64,000 nucleotides of DNA from Paenibacillus soyae (GTDB lineage Bacteria; Bacillota; Bacilli; Paenibacillales; Paenibacillaceae): contig NZ_JANIPJ010000006.1 in the NCBI RefSeq assembly GCF_024623455.1, positions 186,001-250,000 on the forward strand. Direction: 5' to 3'. Positions 62,132 to 64,000 of the stretch are shown piece by piece. The notes under the pieces are model-generated. The model saw only the letters and a list, made by a program, of their open reading frames with translations. It ran no database searches and was not told where the DNA came from. Made by a program: the position numbers and the translations under genes. Position 1 is the first letter of the stretch, and each line of letters opens with the position of its first letter.

Positions 62132-63091
62132 CTATATGACTGTTTCTTTGGTGACTCTCTTGTATATTCCGTTCGCGATAAATACCAATAGGATGCTGAC
62201 TACGGAATTGAATATACCGATTGCCGTACCGTACGAATACCGGCCCATTTGAATACCGTACTTAAGCGCATACAGATCGAGCACCTCTGAATAATCAGAT
62301 ACTAGAGGGTTGCCAAGTAAGAACTGCTTCTCGAAGCCGATGCTGATTAAGTGTCCAATCGACAAGATGAAGAGGACCATGAAGGTTGTACGAATACCAG
62401 GCAGCGTGATATGCCACATCTTGCGGAATCTGCCTGCTCCATCAACCGTTGACGCTTCGTAAAGCTCGGGATCGATGCCAGCCATCGCTGCCAGGAAAAT
62501 AATCGAGTTCCAGCCCATTTCCTTCCACAAATCTGAAACGGTTACAATTCCCCAGAACAAATCGCCTTTCGCCATAAACTGAATAGGCTGGTCGATAATG
62601 TTAAGCCACATGAGCAATTGGTTCACCGCTCCGCCGTCTGTCGAAAGCATTTTATACACGAGTCCGGCTACGACAACCCATGAAACAAAGTGAGGCAAAT
62701 ACGAAATCGTTTGAACCGACCGTTTGAATAACTGGCCTTTCATCTCGTTTAACAATAAAGCGAATAGGATAGGAATCGTGAAGCCTACAATGAGCCCCAT
62801 CGTGCTCATGGCCAGCGTATTTCGCAAAACGATATAAAATCTTTCATCTTGGAACAATTCAATGAAATTCTGAAAGCCTACCCATTTCTGATCGAAAAGG
62901 GAATCTTTCGGCTTATAATTTTGGAAAGCGGTAATCCAGCCCCATACAGGCACATAGCTGAAAATAAAAATCCATATGACGAATGGAAGCGACATCATGT
63001 ACAAGTAACGCTGCTGGAAAGCTTTGAACCAGACCCGGTTCCTTTTGAGCGTCGATCCTGCTTCCGGGGTCATTTCTGTTAGCGGTTTCAT
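62132..63091 (-). CDS. LplB-like carbohydrate ABC transporter permease
   Basis: A 319-residue membrane protein. ATG 63091 has AGGAGG seven bases upstream; the frame extends to 63163 but lacks a second ribosome binding site. Features: RYLYMMSLPFVIWIFIFSYVPVWGWITAFQNYKP (helix 1 region), the EAA loop YEASTVDGAGRFRKMWHITLP and the LplB-like C-terminus NGIYKRVTKETVI. First gene of the LplBCA operon at this locus. A candidate -10 (TATGAT) is seen upstream on the minus strand without a convincing -35. Confidence 0.93.
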   Translation of the reverse strand: MKPLTEMTPEAGSTLKRNRVWFKAFQQRYLYMMSLPFVIWIFIFSYVPVWGWITAFQNYKPKDSLFDQKWVGFQNFIELFQDERFYIVLRNTLAMSTMGLIVGFTIPILFALLLNEMKGQLFKRSVQTISYLPHFVSWVVVAGLVYKMLSTDGGAVNQLLMWLNIIDQPIQFMAKGDLFWGIVTVSDLWKEMGWNSIIFLAAMAGIDPELYEASTVDGAGRFRKMWHITLPGIRTTFMVLFILSIGHLISIGFEKQFLLGNPLVSDYSEVLDLYALKYGIQMGRYSYGTAIGIFNSVVSILLVFIANGIYKRVTKETVI

Positions 63092-63216
63092 CTGTGTTCC
63101 TCCTAGCTTGTTAAGCTGCCCTCTCTTATTTGTACTTATCATAATCGATAGAGACCAATCCATTGCACCCGATAAAGTCGACCTAAAATCATATCAAAAA
63201 AAACCTTTTCAAACGC

Positions 63217-63272
63217 AAAAAACGCCATCGAGCTTCGATTTCATAGAATCGAATGGTTGATGGCGCTTTTTT
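63217..63272. terminator. Bidirectional terminator with nested palindrome
   Basis: AAAAAACGCCATC (63217-63229) pairs with GATGGCGCTTTTTT (63259-63272); the loop contains a second palindrome, TTCGATT...AATCGAA. T-runs occur on both strands. It ends the truncated lichenase gene. Confidence 0.8.
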
Positions 63273-63295
63273 GCTCACAGAGCTACCCTATTGTC

Positions 63296-63595
63296 CTAAT
63301 TGCTTGTATATTTCACCCAGTCATAATACGCATATATCGGATTCGCCCCGTTATAGCTGCCTAGCCATGCATCTACGCCTGTACCGTTCCATAGATTCAT
63401 CATGATTTTACCTGGCGTCTTCGGTATATTGGAAGTTGCCGTATGCTTCAATACACCGTCAACGTACCACTTGATGGATCCTGGCTGCCAGTCGAAAGCG
63501 TAGGTGTGAAATCCTTGAGAAGCATCGAAGCCGAGATCTACGATCTTCTCGTGGCCTCCCACGCCGTTCGTATAGTAGTTGAATTGAACTTTCAC
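63296..63595 (-). pseudogene. Truncated GH16 lichenase (C-terminal half only)
   Basis: A 99-residue frame starting at GTG 63595 without a ribosome binding site. It matches the lichenase C-terminal half: [65 protein letters not shown]. The signal peptide, the N-terminal strands and the catalytic DEIDIEF motif are missing, so it cannot be an active enzyme. Homology to the intact paralog at 9967-10713 begins within a few codons of the stop of the adjacent GH43-like gene (63605), which points to a deletion or recombination joint near 63600. It keeps its own terminator at 63217-63272. The sequence is closer to Bacillus BglS than to the local intact copy, by eye. Confidence 0.85.
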
Positions 63596-63604
63596 TATAT
63601 TATT

Positions 63605-64000
63605 CTATCGATCTCCCGCTCCAAGCTTCAACTCAAACTCCTTGTCGCGGTCGCAGATCAGCGTTCCGTCCACAACCTCCAGCTTGGCCACCTGAAGGGA
63701 GGAGCGGCGCCATTCATAATGATTCGACTCCTCATGATGCCCGTTCACGCGGCCGGGATGAGTAAAATAAAAGATATACCCTTCTTCTCCTTGCACGACC
63801 ACGTCCGCGTGAAGGCCGATCGTCCCGTCATCCTCGCGTTTGCCAGGCTGGTCGAGAATGATGCCGTTTCGCTCCCATGCCGTAAGATCATCGGAGCGGA
63901 ACACGCCCTGCCCCCGCCACTCGTCTACAATCATCCAATAATAGCCGCCCAAGCGGAAAACATTCGGTCCTTCGTGGCCTCTTTCGGTAATGACCGGACC
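63605..64000 (-). CDS. GH43-like beta-propeller glycosidase, partial (continues past window end)
   Basis: The frame is open from the window edge to TAG at 63605, giving the last 131 residues. HEGPNVFRLGGYYWMIVDEW, GVFRSDDLTAWERNG, LHADVVVQGEEGYIFYFTHPG and VAKLEVVDGTLICDRD read as the terminal blades of a five-bladed propeller glycosidase of the GH43/GH32 superfold. The HEGPNVF segment includes a Glu in a position like the general acid of GH43, but without the N-terminal part the family and catalytic residues cannot be fixed. It ends 9 bases before the lichenase fragment. Confidence 0.7.
   Translation of the reverse strand, partial: GPVITERGHEGPNVFRLGGYYWMIVDEWRGQGVFRSDDLTAWERNGIILDQPGKREDDGTIGLHADVVVQGEEGYIFYFTHPGRVNGHHEESNHYEWRRSSLQVAKLEVVDGTLICDRDKEFELKLGAGDR

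Noticed and set aside
1..64000. CRISPR arrays, tRNA or rRNA genes, prophage genes, intact insertion sequences
   Set aside because: No regularly spaced repeats, cloverleaf-like sequences, rRNA segments, phage structural genes or transposase frames were recognised.

Overview
The window looks like chromosomal DNA of a plant-polysaccharide-degrading member of the Paenibacillaceae, most likely Paenibacillus. This rests on gene content: S-layer-homology (SLH) anchored glycosidases, paired YesM/YesN-type two-component systems, LplABC-like and MalFG-like sugar ABC importers, and strong AGGAGG ribosome binding sites. The species is not determined. No rRNA, tRNA, CRISPR array or intact transposon was seen.

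Layout. 1-2.5 kb: the 3' end of a flavin reductase gene, an SGNH hydrolase and two tandem SnoaL-like genes. 2.5-3.9 kb: a sparse region with a transposon-end-like palindrome and possible gene debris. 4-17.7 kb: a beta-glucan block, with a very large SLH/GH16 laminarinase-like protein, an orphan solute-binding protein, a GH16 lichenase lipoprotein, an SBP-MalF-MalG importer and its YesM/YesN pair. 18-24.3 kb: a secreted GH5-CBM13 endoglucanase, then intracellular GH29 and GH95-like fucosidases that converge. 24.5-30 kb: an SLH-anchored cohesin protein just downstream of a 1435-residue multimodular glycosidase that carries its own cohesin and a textbook dockerin. 30-38.3 kb: a second YesM/YesN-controlled ABC importer with two binding proteins. 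38.5-43.8 kb: a Weimberg-type pentonate operon (YjhG-like dehydratase, aldehyde dehydrogenase, FAH-family dehydratase, IclR regulator). 44-52.3 kb: two AraC regulators, a GH42/GH2 operon, a GH27 alpha-galactosidase with an inserted module, and a rhodanese protein with SLH-like repeats. 52.4-64 kb: a polysaccharide deacetylase, a GH74-GH5 xyloglucanase fusion, a GH43 enzyme, an LplABC-like importer, a decapitated lichenase gene and a GH43-like gene cut by the window edge.

How it works together (inference): secreted and surface-bound GH16, GH5 and GH74 enzymes cut beta-glucans and xyloglucan outside the cell. ABC importers take up the oligosaccharides. Cytoplasmic GH42, GH2, GH27, GH29, GH95 and GH43 enzymes trim galactose, fucose and pentose branches, and pentonates can enter the TCA cycle as 2-oxoglutarate.

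Two observations stand out. (1) A conserved element of about 38 bp, placed exactly 18 bp upstream of a TATAAT-like -10 box, precedes GH42/GH2, GH74-GH5 and GH43. It defines a candidate regulon for a local AraC activator. (2) A dockerin-tagged enzyme is encoded next to an SLH-anchored cohesin protein, which suggests a minimal cell-surface cohesin-dockerin system outside the classical cellulosome producers.
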